The position numbers were made by a program, and so were the translations under genes. The notes beneath the pieces are model-generated. The model worked only from the letters and a program-made list of their open reading frames with translations. It had not been told where the DNA came from and did no database searches. This document shows, one piece after another, positions 44,215-53,283 of a stretch of DNA of 64,000 nucleotides. The stretch comes from JANPCX01 sp050916095. GTDB taxonomy: Bacteria > Pseudomonadota > Gammaproteobacteria > Burkholderiales > Burkholderiaceae_C. Position 1 is the stretch's first letter. Each line of letters begins with the position of its first letter. The stretch is taken from contig CP050901.1 of the NCBI GenBank assembly GCA_050916095.1, positions 1,550,001-1,614,000 of the forward strand. The letters run 5' to 3'.

Positions 44215-45408
44215 CTAACTCAGCAAGCGGGCAGTTTTTGGGTCGTAAGCCACGTTGGTAATAGATCCATCGCGAATGTACCCAACCGCTTCGTCAATCA
44301 CGTGCAGCGGCACCAGAAACCATTCCTGCGGTTTCACCGGTTGACCGAATCGGTCTTGGAGGGTCAAGTCCAGTTGCGCTGCGCCAAACAAGCGGTGAAA
44401 GATGTTTTCCAGTCGGGTGCGGTTTAAGTTGTGCAGTTTGTAGGTGGCCACCACTTCTACGTCTGCGAGCAGGTAGGTGGCATCTTTTTCGGCACCTGCG
44501 ATGCGGGTCTCTACCTTGCCACCGGTCACGCCAATTTTGTGGATCAGCTCTCGGTGTTCTGCAATGAAGGGGTGGTTGGACAGGCTGCGCAGCACATAGA
44601 TGGTGCCGCTTTCAATGTCGTCTTCCATCGAGCTATCTCCAAACAGTGGCCCCATGTCGGTGTCTGTCAGGCGGCGACCAGCTTCATCTTTGTAAAGCGC
44701 TTTTTGAAGCGAGCGCAGCAGCAAATTGCTTTCCGTGCCATTGCTGTAAACCACCCGTAAACGTGCATCGTCATGACCACTTTGGGTTTTAATCCGCTCA
44801 CCGACATCAGCGACATAAGCGATCTGGCCGTCCAAGATGAAGAAATTTCCTAACTCGATGCTGGCGTCGCGGCCAAAGCGCAGGGCTTTGCGAATGCCTG
44901 AATTCAGCTCCCGCTCTGCCTGCTCGAACAGCGGTTGGTATTGATCGAAGTTGGTGCAGGGCGTGCGATCGGCAACGTCTTCAATCGTACGCCTTGCGGT
45001 GTGCGAACGTACATGGCGCAGTACCGTGATGTCGCCTTGTTCTGCCCCGGTGTCGCCCGCTTCGGTGCCCAATCCCAGCTCGGCCAGCAAGGCGTCCTCG
45101 TCCAAGGCATTCCCGGTGCTTGTCGCTGATGCTGTGCCAGCCAGCAAGCCTGGTCCGTCTAACTCGGCCAGCAGCGTTTGTGCCTCTGGCAGTTTGCGCA
45201 ACTGATCCAGTCGCACGGCATACAGGCGCTCGAAAATGTCCCTGCCCTCGCCGTGCAGTGGCGCACGGCCATGCGTTTGATGGAAACGGAGAATGTCTTC
45301 AAAGCCCGCGATGATTCGTTCCTCGCGTGGTGTGCGGCTGGACGCTTGGAGCGGAGTGACTTCCAGGCCCAGGTCGGCCAGCAGTTCGTCTTCGTCAATG
45401 TCAGCCAT
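44215..45408 (-). CDS. T5orf172/GIY-YIG-like nuclease-family protein
   Basis: The 397-residue protein has a C-terminal domain (about 268-397) resembling T5orf172, a variant of the GIY-YIG nuclease fold: GTIYVLRSLS at 268-277, HKIGVTGGKVETRIAGAEK at 290-308, and ARTRLENIFHRLF-like text at 331-341 with E334 as the candidate catalytic Glu. The N-terminal part carries two copies of an acidic motif, DEDELLADLGLE (6-17) and DEDALLAELGLG (103-114), which may bind a partner. It overlaps the helicase gene by eight bases and ends the four-gene operon. It is the only nuclease-like protein of the cassette and is a good candidate for its cutting subunit. Confidence 0.75.
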   Translation of the reverse strand: MADIDEDELLADLGLEVTPLQASSRTPREERIIAGFEDILRFHQTHGRAPLHGEGRDIFERLYAVRLDQLRKLPEAQTLLAELDGPGLLAGTASATSTGNALDEDALLAELGLGTEAGDTGAEQGDITVLRHVRSHTARRTIEDVADRTPCTNFDQYQPLFEQAERELNSGIRKALRFGRDASIELGNFFILDGQIAYVADVGERIKTQSGHDDARLRVVYSNGTESNLLLRSLQKALYKDEAGRRLTDTDMGPLFGDSSMEDDIESGTIYVLRSLSNHPFIAEHRELIHKIGVTGGKVETRIAGAEKDATYLLADVEVVATYKLHNLNRTRLENIFHRLFGAAQLDLTLQDRFGQPVKPQEWFLVPLHVIDEAVGYIRDGSITNVAYDPKTARLLS

Positions 45409-47518
45409 TGTTCACATTCCCTTGTTTGGCTGCCAACTCCTGCGCTTTGTACCGTGCGAAGGCAGCGACCCCTTCCGCCATGCGCTTCTCCCATGCATCG
45501 GCGGAGGTGATGTCAGGCAAACGGCCTCGTTCTTTTTTGAAGCTTCTGGCCCGATCCGCCAACTCAAGCGCCTCCTCACGTGTGAGGGTCAATTTTTTCC
45601 CTGCAATGCTGGCCTGCACCTGCCGCAATGATTTTTCATCCATGGACTTGGCCAGTACCGAATACGCCGTTTCAAATGGATTGATTCTGTCGATCAAGTC
45701 AATGTCCAGATCGCGCACATTCACAAACCTGCGCACGCCGATGAGCAAGGCCGTGTTGGCTGAGTCCGTTCCGCTGCCGTTGGCATCGCCCTGGGCCAAC
45801 AATAGCTTAGCTTGTTGCGTGATGTTCATCGCCGCGATGGCGTGCTGGCGTATGGCCTCTTGATCCACATCGCTCAATTCCGGGTAACGCTCGCGCACGA
45901 TCTTGCCCATGCGCAGCTGGGTCAACTCTTCGGGCAAGGTGTTCTCTTTGTCAAAAAGGCCGCGCTCCAGCGCGGTTTTGTCTTGCAAAAAACTTGTCAC
46001 GACTTCGTTCAAGTCTTCCTTGCAAATGCGGGTGGCCTCCACACTCTGGGGTGTGACGAGCCCGTTAATTTCCACATGGATTTCGCCGGTGTCGGGGTTC
46101 GCCCCCAAGTTACGCCCACCCTCCTTGTAGCCTTGCTCGCCGTAGTCAAAACCTTCCTTCTTGCCATTGTCTTTGGGCGTGAACTCATAACGCGGGGCCA
46201 GCACCTGCTCCATCAGCAAGCTCGCTGAAATGGCCTTGAGCATGTCGTTCACCGCCTCGGCCACCAGGCCTTGCTCGGCAGTGGGTTCGGCAATCAAATT
46301 GGTAAAACGTGAGCGCGCTTTGCCTGGCGCGTCGCGTGTGGCGCGGCCAATGATCTGCACAATTTCGGTCAAGCTGCTGCGGTAGCCTATGGTCAGCGCG
46401 TGTTCGCACCAAATCCAGTCGAAGCCTTCTTTGGCCATGCCCAGGGCAATGATCACGTCCACATGGTCGCGGTTGTTTTTTTGTGCCGGGTCTTTCAGTG
46501 CGGTGAGCACCTTGGAGCGTTTGCCCGGGTCGCTGTCGTCCACCAAATCAGCCACCTTCAGGGTGCGGCCATCCGGGTTGGCGATCAAATGAAAACCCGT
46601 GCTCGGGTCCACGCCCTTCCATTCACCCAGGCCGTGCATGATGTGGTCCACTTCCCCTTGTTTGTCCTTCATGCTTTCGCGGGCGTTCACATTCGGTATG
46701 TGGACGATGGTTTTCAGCGCTGGGTCTAGCACCTTGGCCACTGCCTCTACATAAGGCCCGCTGTAAAAAAAATAGCCCACGTCCAGCGACTTCAGCCACT
46801 GGTAGCCGTTGAGCTGTTCGTAGTAGGTGTAGGTGACGGTTTCAAACCGGGCTTCGTCTGTGGGGCTCAGCACCGCCTCGCTGTCGCCACGGAAGTAAGA
46901 GCCCGTCATGGCCACCAAGTGCACCTTGTCGCGTGCCATGAAGGCGCTCAACTGGCTGCCGAGTTTGCTGTCCGGGTTGCTGGACACATGGTGGAACTCG
47001 TCTATCGCCACCAAACGGTTGTCGAAGGCCTCAACGCCCAACTCGTCCACCGCAAAACGAAAGGTGGCATGGGTACACACCAGCGCCTTGTCATTGCTGG
47101 CCAAAAACTCGGCCACCGCTTTGACTTTGGATTTCGCCACCTTGGCATCGTCCGCCCCCGGCGCATTGCACAAATTCCACTGTGGTGCCACCTGCCAGTC
47201 CCACTCAAAGCCGTGCTGGCTCAAGGGTTCATTGGCAAAACTGCTGCCAATGGAACGCTCGGGCACCACGATGATGGCTTGTTGCAAACCTTGGTTGTGC
47301 AGCTTGTCCAGCGCAATGAACATCAGCGCCCGTGACTTGCCGGAGGCCGGGGGTGACTTGATCAACAGGTACTGCTCGCCCCGTTTGGCATAAGCACGTT
47401 CCTGCATCACCCGCATGCCCATTTCGTTGGCTTTGCTGGATGCGCCTGTGCACGCGGTGGTGATGGACACCGACGGCACGGCGTAGGTGTTGGTGGGGTT
47501 GATTTCACTGTTGTTCAT
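45401..47518 (-). CDS. SF2 DEAD/DEAH-type helicase of restriction/defence cassette
   Basis: The 705-residue protein has an SF2 helicase core: Walker A SPPASGKS at 55-62, motif II DEFH at 173-176, motif III-like AMTGSYFRGD at 204-212, motif V AKEGFDW at 362-368 and motif VI IGRATRDAPGK at 390-400. The C-terminal about 280 residues are helical with no recognised domain. The sequence resembles restriction-type DNA translocases more than RNA helicases. It starts one base after the Fic stop and overlaps the T5orf172 gene by eight bases. Confidence 0.85.
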   Translation of the reverse strand: MNNSEINPTNTYAVPSVSITTACTGASSKANEMGMRVMQERAYAKRGEQYLLIKSPPASGKSRALMFIALDKLHNQGLQQAIIVVPERSIGSSFANEPLSQHGFEWDWQVAPQWNLCNAPGADDAKVAKSKVKAVAEFLASNDKALVCTHATFRFAVDELGVEAFDNRLVAIDEFHHVSSNPDSKLGSQLSAFMARDKVHLVAMTGSYFRGDSEAVLSPTDEARFETVTYTYYEQLNGYQWLKSLDVGYFFYSGPYVEAVAKVLDPALKTIVHIPNVNARESMKDKQGEVDHIMHGLGEWKGVDPSTGFHLIANPDGRTLKVADLVDDSDPGKRSKVLTALKDPAQKNNRDHVDVIIALGMAKEGFDWIWCEHALTIGYRSSLTEIVQIIGRATRDAPGKARSRFTNLIAEPTAEQGLVAEAVNDMLKAISASLLMEQVLAPRYEFTPKDNGKKEGFDYGEQGYKEGGRNLGANPDTGEIHVEINGLVTPQSVEATRICKEDLNEVVTSFLQDKTALERGLFDKENTLPEELTQLRMGKIVRERYPELSDVDQEAIRQHAIAAMNITQQAKLLLAQGDANGSGTDSANTALLIGVRRFVNVRDLDIDLIDRINPFETAYSVLAKSMDEKSLRQVQASIAGKKLTLTREEALELADRARSFKKERGRLPDITSADAWEKRMAEGVAAFARYKAQELAAKQGNVNNG

Positions 47519-47519
47519 G

Positions 47520-48533
47520 TCATTTCTCCATCACTTGCCAGTAACCACCCTTTTTCGGGCCGTGATAACGCAGCTTGCCCTCGGATTGCAGTGCCGCAGC
47601 AATACGCTCTACGGTGCGAGTGCTGCGCCCAATGGCTTGCGCGACCTCAGCCAAGGTTAGCTTGGGCTGCTGGCGCAGCAGAGCCAAGACTTGCTGCGGT
47701 GTTGCGGCCTCGCGCTTGCGGGCCGTCATTTCTACCGACATTTCTGCCGACAAATCTACCGACATTTTGTCGGCCGCCTTACCCACCGCCTCATGAATGC
47801 AACCCAGCATGAAACGGATGAAAGCGGCGCAATCTGCGGCCTTCGTACTGTCCCTTATCGCCTGGTAGTACGCCGCTTGATGCTGGTGCACCAGGCTTTC
47901 TACCGGCAGCCACGCGAAAACCGGATTCCACTGCGACAGCAGCAGTGTTTGCCACAACCGTCCCATGCGTCCATTGCCGTCGCTGAAAGGATGGATGAAT
48001 TCAAACTCGTAGTGAAAAACTGAACTCGCAATCAGCGGATGTGCATCAGTGGATTCCAGCCAGCGCATCAGGTCGCCCATCAGCCGATGCACCTGGCTGT
48101 GCGGCGGTGCCATGTGAATGACCTTGTCGCCCTCGAACACCCCCACACCCCCGCTGCGGTATACGCCCGGATGGTCCAGCAGGCCCAGCATCAGCACACG
48201 GTGTGCGGCCAACAAATCGTCCTCGTTGGTGCCGTGCCACTGCGACAACTGCTCGTAAACAGCCAGTGCGTTGCGAGCTTCTTGCAACTCGCGCGGCGGT
48301 GCCAGCACGGGTTTGCCGTCGAGGATGGCAGTCACCTGCTCCTCGGTCAGCGTGCTGCCCTCGATCGCCAGCGAACCCGTGACGGTGCGAATGCGATTGA
48401 TGCGCCGCAGGCGCAAGTCGCGCGCAAAGCCGGGGCTGGCACTCAGGCGGCCTACCTGCTCAGCAATCTCTGCAACCGTCGAGACGATGTCTAACGTGAG
48501 CGAGAAGGGCGGTTGGTAGTTGGTTTTGGCCAC
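47520..48533 (-). CDS. Fic-domain protein with N-terminal inhibitory motif and winged helix
   Basis: The 337-residue protein has the Fic active site HPFSDGNGRMGR at 181-192, which transfers AMP (or similar) to target proteins. The inhibitory motif S-x-x-x-E-G (S54 to G59, in GSLAIEGST) marks a self-inhibited class II Fic. A C-terminal winged helix (LTLAEVAQAIGRSTRTVERIAAAL) follows a linker encoded by three 12-base repeats. GTG 48533 with AAGGGG upstream is chosen; ATG 48566 and 48644 are upstream alternatives. It sits between the methyltransferase and helicase genes, so it may be a toxin-like effector or regulator of the cassette. Confidence 0.85.
   Translation of the reverse strand: MAKTNYQPPFSLTLDIVSTVAEIAEQVGRLSASPGFARDLRLRRINRIRTVTGSLAIEGSTLTEEQVTAILDGKPVLAPPRELQEARNALAVYEQLSQWHGTNEDDLLAAHRVLMLGLLDHPGVYRSGGVGVFEGDKVIHMAPPHSQVHRLMGDLMRWLESTDAHPLIASSVFHYEFEFIHPFSDGNGRMGRLWQTLLLSQWNPVFAWLPVESLVHQHQAAYYQAIRDSTKAADCAAFIRFMLGCIHEAVGKAADKMSVDLSAEMSVEMTARKREAATPQQVLALLRQQPKLTLAEVAQAIGRSTRTVERIAAALQSEGKLRYHGPKKGGYWQVMEK
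47731..47766. repeat. Three 12-base tandem repeats in the Fic gene
   Basis: The units tctaccgacatt, tctgccgacaaa and tctaccgacatt stand head to tail, and a partial unit follows. They encode part of the linker between the Fic domain and the winged helix. Length changes by recombination would keep the reading frame. Confidence 0.8.
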
Positions 48534-48677
48534 GTGCTCAGGCCCCTTCGTCGTCGCCGGGCGCATCGGGGTGCGCAAGGTGGCGCGGCACCCTGATTTG
48601 TCCAACAGGATGTCGGACGATTTGTGCAAGCGCCTCTTGCACAAACGGGGCGCGGCAAGATGCCATGGTTAGGCTTC

Positions 48678-51518
48678 TCACAGCGCCTTCCTCCCCGTCG
48701 CCCTTTTCGCGGACGGTGCTTTCGCCGGGGTGGCTTTTGCACCGGCCGCCGTCATCTTGGTGTACAGCTCAAACAGCTTTTCCAGCCTCTCGGTGTCGTT
48801 CTTGAAGCGGCGGCCGATGTAGATGCGCTCCAGCACTTCGTCGTTGCGCTCGTGGGCGTGGCGAAGGTTCTCTGGCATCGCCTCAGGGTCGTACAGGTCG
48901 GCAATCGTGGCGGGAAAGTGGGCTTCGCGGGCCAGCAAAATGTTTTCGGCACACTCGGTGAGGTCGGCCTTGTTTTGTTCTGTGAGCTTGGGGACGGGGA
49001 AGGTGTTCCAGCCGAGGGTGTTGGAGTACGAGAAATCCGTTCGCATACGAACACAGACTGTGCCAATCCAGACCCAATGCAGGCGGGAGGCGATTAGGGC
49101 CATGTTCCAGAGGGGGGCGTCGTAGAGGGCGTACATCTTGTTGGAAACAATAGTTCCCGTTTGCAGCAAACCACACGGCAGAAATTCACGGTTCTCGGAA
49201 CTGATCGCGGCGACTCCAATTACGATTTCATTTCCTGTTTGCCGAAGTTCGCCAAACCGGTGTGGTTGCTCCGCTATTGCCACGGTCGCAGCCTTTGGAC
49301 TGCCAAGGCGCATTTTTCGTACATCTTCTATTCGCTTGCGTAAACCTGCAACTTGCATGCCTTCGACCAGGTGATCGTCGTCAATCCACAAGCAATAGCG
49401 CTCCAGCCCGCGAATGAACTCAGCAGAACCATAAATGCGGCGAACGAATTTCGCCTGCTGCTCAAACGACAAGTCCAAAGCCGATACCTCGTCCCTCGAC
49501 AGTAGCAAATGCCCGCCATCAACAGGTTTGTTACCAAAGCTCATTGCAGCTTGCTCTGACAGCGGTTTGGCCGCTTTGTCCACCACCACATCGTCACCCG
49601 CCACCAAATAGGCATTGATGAAGTTCGCTTGTTTCTCCAGCGTCGCGCCTTCATCCGTGAGCGAAAACAAGCGGCAGGGTTGGCCTGTCTGATTGGAGAT
49701 GCCCACAATGGCCACGGTCACGCCCGCGTTATGGCTGGCCAAATTCGCCCACTTGAATGAGGTGTGTGCAAACACGATGCGGTTGCCGCCTTCAAACACC
49801 AGAGGCCACAGGATGGGCACTTGCTGGCCTTGGCAAATTGAGTTGGTGGATACAAAGGCGGCAGCGGTCGGCGTGTGCTTGCTGTAGTCAACCGCTTTCA
49901 TGAACCAGCCCGCCACGTAGTCCAGCGACTTCCAGGTTTTGCAGCGATGGTCAAAAATGGTTCGCAGGTCGTCTTTTTGCTCAGGGGATTGCCACGTACT
50001 GCCAAGATATGGTGGGTTACCGCAGATGTACGTCTCCCCGCCTTCGTTCTCGAAGTCAATCTGCGCTTGAACGTCTACATCATCGAATAAACCAGTTTTA
50101 CGAAACACGACCACTTTTCCAGTGGGCGGGCAAACGCTCAACCAGTCTTTTTGCAAAGCGTTGTCGCAAACAATCCAGTTTTCTTTGTCCAGCGGCAAGA
50201 AGTCCGCCAGCGCGTCTTTCTGCCCTCGGTACATCACATCGCACTGGAACTCGGCAATGATCAGCGCCAGCCGGGCAATTTCTGCGGGAAAGTGACGCAG
50301 CTCAATGCCGCGAAAGTTGGTCAGTGGGATGCTGCTTTTTAAATGGGATTCACCACGGCCTTTGTTGATCTTGGCCTCAATCTCGCGCATTTGTTTGTAG
50401 GCAATGACCAAAAAATTGCCCGAGCCGCAGGCGGGGTCGAACACGCGAATGCGGGCCAGCCGTTTGCGCAGGTTGAGCAGTTTGGGTTTACTGTCGCCTG
50501 CTGATTCCAACTGGGCACGCAGGTCGTCCAGGAACAGCGGGTTCAACACCTTCAAGATGTTGGGCACGCTGGTGTAGTGCATGCCCAATGCGCCGCGTTC
50601 TTCATCGTCGGCCACGGCTTGGATCATGCTGCCGAAAATGTCGGGGTTGATTTGGCGCCACTTCAGGCTGCCTGCGTGCAGCAAATAGGTGCGGGCCATG
50701 CGGGTGAAGCGGGGCACGTCAAGGCTGCCCGAAAACAGGCCGCCGTTCACATAGGGAAATTGTTCGGCCCAGGGGCGCAGTTGGGCGGCGGCGCGGTGGC
50801 GGTTGTCCAGCATGCCGTCATGGCGCGTGGGCACGTTCATGGCGCGGAAAATTTCGCTGATCACCCAGTGGGTGTTGCTGCCGTCGCGCGCGCTCATTTG
50901 TTCAATGGTGCGGGTGAAGAGGCCCTCGCCGTTGAAGATGTCGGTGTCTTCGGCAAAAAAGCAAAAAATCAACCGGGCCATGAAGTGGTTCATGTCGGCG
51001 CGGCGCTGCGCGGTGGCCCAGTCGGGGTTTTCTTTTAACAACTCCACATACAACTTGTTGAGCCGCCCGGTGGCGCGCACGTCGATGGGGTTGTCCTTGA
51101 TCTCCTTGATGGTGGAGATGCCGGCCAGCGGTAAAAAGAAACCAAAGTGGTTGGCGGTGTTGGGGTAGGTGGGTGCGATGGTTTCGCCACTGGCGAGTTC
51201 TTCGGCCTCCAGCGTTTGGCCGTCGGTGGCGAGAATGAACTTCGCTTTGGCTTTTGGTGTGGCCGGGCTCTCGCGCAAGGCCCGCAGGGTGGGGGTGACG
51301 GCACCGAGCGAGCAGACCGCAATGTGAATGTGGTTGCGCAGCAGCACCGCCCCGGGTACATCAGAGGCGTTGTTGTTGCCCGCCCTCAGCCGCTTGAGGG
51401 TGGTTTCTTTGTGGCCGAAGGCTTGCAGGAAGGCAAACGGGAATTCTGCTGCGTCAAAAGGTTCAAGGCACAGGTCAGACAGGGCGGCTTCTATTTCTAC
51501 AGCGTTCATGGGGGACAT
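48678..51518 (-). CDS. MmeI-like DNA (adenine) methyltransferase
   Basis: The 946-residue protein has the gamma-class N6-adenine methyltransferase motifs I DPACGSGNF at 361-369 and IV NPPY at 501-504. The preceding helical part contains HYTSVPNILKVLNPLFL (314-330), as in MmeI-type enzymes, and a long C-terminal target-recognition region and tail ending in a Lys/Ala-rich segment follow. In MmeI the N-terminal domain is a nuclease with an ExK motif; here residues 1-170 show none (AVLLRNHIHIAVC lies where such a strand would be). It is the first gene of the cassette. It would provide self-marking, with cleavage supplied by another subunit. Confidence 0.85.
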   Translation of the reverse strand: MSPMNAVEIEAALSDLCLEPFDAAEFPFAFLQAFGHKETTLKRLRAGNNNASDVPGAVLLRNHIHIAVCSLGAVTPTLRALRESPATPKAKAKFILATDGQTLEAEELASGETIAPTYPNTANHFGFFLPLAGISTIKEIKDNPIDVRATGRLNKLYVELLKENPDWATAQRRADMNHFMARLIFCFFAEDTDIFNGEGLFTRTIEQMSARDGSNTHWVISEIFRAMNVPTRHDGMLDNRHRAAAQLRPWAEQFPYVNGGLFSGSLDVPRFTRMARTYLLHAGSLKWRQINPDIFGSMIQAVADDEERGALGMHYTSVPNILKVLNPLFLDDLRAQLESAGDSKPKLLNLRKRLARIRVFDPACGSGNFLVIAYKQMREIEAKINKGRGESHLKSSIPLTNFRGIELRHFPAEIARLALIIAEFQCDVMYRGQKDALADFLPLDKENWIVCDNALQKDWLSVCPPTGKVVVFRKTGLFDDVDVQAQIDFENEGGETYICGNPPYLGSTWQSPEQKDDLRTIFDHRCKTWKSLDYVAGWFMKAVDYSKHTPTAAAFVSTNSICQGQQVPILWPLVFEGGNRIVFAHTSFKWANLASHNAGVTVAIVGISNQTGQPCRLFSLTDEGATLEKQANFINAYLVAGDDVVVDKAAKPLSEQAAMSFGNKPVDGGHLLLSRDEVSALDLSFEQQAKFVRRIYGSAEFIRGLERYCLWIDDDHLVEGMQVAGLRKRIEDVRKMRLGSPKAATVAIAEQPHRFGELRQTGNEIVIGVAAISSENREFLPCGLLQTGTIVSNKMYALYDAPLWNMALIASRLHWVWIGTVCVRMRTDFSYSNTLGWNTFPVPKLTEQNKADLTECAENILLAREAHFPATIADLYDPEAMPENLRHAHERNDEVLERIYIGRRFKNDTERLEKLFELYTKMTAAGAKATPAKAPSAKRATGRKAL

Positions 51519-51575
51519 TTTGCCTGCGCAAATGCCCCGCCTCGGCAGACCCTCAGACGCAGCGTGAAAGCATTT

Positions 51576-52343
51576 TCACTTCGGTGCCAACCGAATCGCC
51601 CCATCCAGCCGGATCACCTCGCCATTGAGCATGTCGTTGGTGATGATTTGGTGCACGAGCTTGGCGTAGTCCACCGGGGTGCCCAGGCGGCTGGGGAAGG
51701 GGACGCCTGCGGCGAGGGCGTCTTGCACTTCCTGCGGCATGGCGAAGAGCATGGGGGTGCCGAAGATGCCGGGGGCGATGGTCATGTTGCGGATGCCGCT
51801 GCGTGCCAAATCGCGTGCGATGGGCAGGGTCATGCCAACGACACCGCCTTTGGAGGCCGAGTAGGCGGCCTGGCCGATTTGGCCATCAAACGCGGCCACG
51901 CTGGCGGTGGAGATGAGCACGCCGCGTTCGCCGGTGGCTTCGGGCTCGTTCTGGCTCATGGCGGCGGCGGCCAGGCGGATCATGTTGAAGCTGCCGATCA
52001 AATTGACAGTGACCACTTTGCTGAACAAGGCCAGGCTGTGCGCGCCCTCCTTGCCCACCGTTTTGGCGGCGGGGGCAATGCCGGCGCAGTTCACCAAACC
52101 CATGAGTTTGCCTAGCGTTTGGGCGCGGGCCACCACGGCTTGACCATCGGCTTCCTGGCTGACATCACACTTCATAAAGGCAGCATTCGTCGCACCCAAT
52201 TCGGCGACCAGTGCTTCGCCTTTGTCGGCTTGCAAATCAGCGATCACCACCTTGCCGCCATGAGAGACGAGCATGCGGGCGGTGCCTTCGCCCAAACCTG
52301 ATGCGCCGCCGGTGACGATGAAAACTTTGTTTGCGATATCCAT
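51576..52343 (-). CDS. SDR-family 3-hydroxyacyl-CoA dehydrogenase-like protein
   Basis: The 255-residue short-chain dehydrogenase has the NAD-binding TGGASGLGEG, VNCAGIAPA and the active-site YSASKGG with its Tyr and Lys. The segment LARSGIRNMTIAPGIFGTPML is typical of type II 3-hydroxyacyl-CoA dehydrogenases (HSD10-like) used in branched-chain amino acid or fatty acid breakdown. A 16-base palindrome lies 82 bases upstream of the start. The gene is flanked by the defence cassette and adk. Confidence 0.87.
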   Translation of the reverse strand: MDIANKVFIVTGGASGLGEGTARMLVSHGGKVVIADLQADKGEALVAELGATNAAFMKCDVSQEADGQAVVARAQTLGKLMGLVNCAGIAPAAKTVGKEGAHSLALFSKVVTVNLIGSFNMIRLAAAAMSQNEPEATGERGVLISTASVAAFDGQIGQAAYSASKGGVVGMTLPIARDLARSGIRNMTIAPGIFGTPMLFAMPQEVQDALAAGVPFPSRLGTPVDYAKLVHQIITNDMLNGEVIRLDGAIRLAPK

Positions 52344-52425
52344 GGTTGAACTCCTGTGGGTGGTGAGAAGGTGAAACGCTGAGATTGAAGTCCGCGTGGT
52401 GGCGCAGATCTAAGTCAGGTTCAAG

Positions 52426-52441
52426 TTGACGTATACGTCAA
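52426..52441. promoter_or_regulatory. Palindromic operator upstream of the SDR gene
   Basis: TTGACGTATACGTCAA is a perfect 16-base palindrome, 82 bases upstream of the dehydrogenase ATG. It resembles remembered sites of LiuR (MerR family), the regulator of branched-chain amino acid and fatty acid degradation. The fit with an acyl-CoA dehydrogenase-type gene supports that; the regulator itself is not in this window. Confidence 0.6.
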
Positions 52442-52494
52442 TTGTGATCGAAAAAAGAGCCGCTGCAGGAGCGGCTCATGACGGATGAGGAAGA

Positions 52495-53151
52495 TCAGCT
52501 GGCCAGTGCGGCCAAGGCGCGGGCGGTGATTTCATCGACCGTGCCGGTGCCGCTGATTTTGCGGACCTTGGGTGCAGCAGCATCGCCACTGCTTGCCCAG
52601 TTGGCGTAGTAGGCCACCAGCGGACGAGTTTGCTGCTGGTACACCTCCAGGCGTTTGCGCACGGTGGCTTCTTTGTCGTCGTCGCGTTGAATCAGGGCGT
52701 CACCGGTCTCGTCGTCCACACCTTCTTTTTTCGGTGGGTTGAATTTGACGTGGTAAGTGCGGCCCGAGGCCACATGCACGCGGCGGCCGCTCATGCGTTC
52801 GATGATGGCTTCGTCGGGCACGTCAATTTCGAGCACGACGTCGAGTGGCACCTTGGCTGCCTTCATCGCATCGGCTTGTGGAATGGTGCGGGGAAAACCG
52901 TCGAACAAAAAACCCTTGCTGCAGTCGGGCTGGGACAGGCGTTCTTTGACCAGGCCGATGATGATGTCGTCGCTGACCAAACCGCCGGAGTCCATCACTT
53001 TTTTGGCTTCCATGCCCAGTGGCGTGCCCGCCTTGACGGCGGCGCGCAGCATGTCGCCAGTGGAGATTTGCGGAATGCCAAATTGTTTGCAGATGAAGGC
53101 GGCTTGGGTACCTTTGCCTGCGCCGGGCGCGCCCAACAAAATCAATCGCAT
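52495..53151 (-). CDS. adk: Adenylate kinase
   Basis: This 218-residue enzyme interconverts ATP, AMP and ADP. It has the P-loop GAPGAGKGTQ at 7-16, the AMP-binding region ISTGDMLRAAV, DGFPRTIPQADAM and the LID region with HVASGRTYHVKFNPPKKEG. The LID has no zinc-binding Cys, as in other Gram-negative forms. It is in the conserved block with kdsB, trm112-like and lpxK. Confidence 0.97.
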   Translation of the reverse strand: MRLILLGAPGAGKGTQAAFICKQFGIPQISTGDMLRAAVKAGTPLGMEAKKVMDSGGLVSDDIIIGLVKERLSQPDCSKGFLFDGFPRTIPQADAMKAAKVPLDVVLEIDVPDEAIIERMSGRRVHVASGRTYHVKFNPPKKEGVDDETGDALIQRDDDKEATVRKRLEVYQQQTRPLVAYYANWASSGDAAAPKVRKISGTGTVDEITARALAALAS

Positions 53152-53283
53152 GGTTGTCCTTGGTTGTCGTATATCTAGGAAATCACGGTGTCGCTGCCCG
53201 TGGGTTCAGCGAAGAGCGGCGGAGAATAGCATGCGGGTCCAACGTCAAGCTGACAGGTGTTTTCCCTCGGGCACCGTGTTTAT

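Noticed and set aside
44215..51518. Assignment of the cassette to BREX or DISARM
   Set aside because: No PglZ, BrxC, BrxL, DrmA or DrmB-like gene is present next to it.
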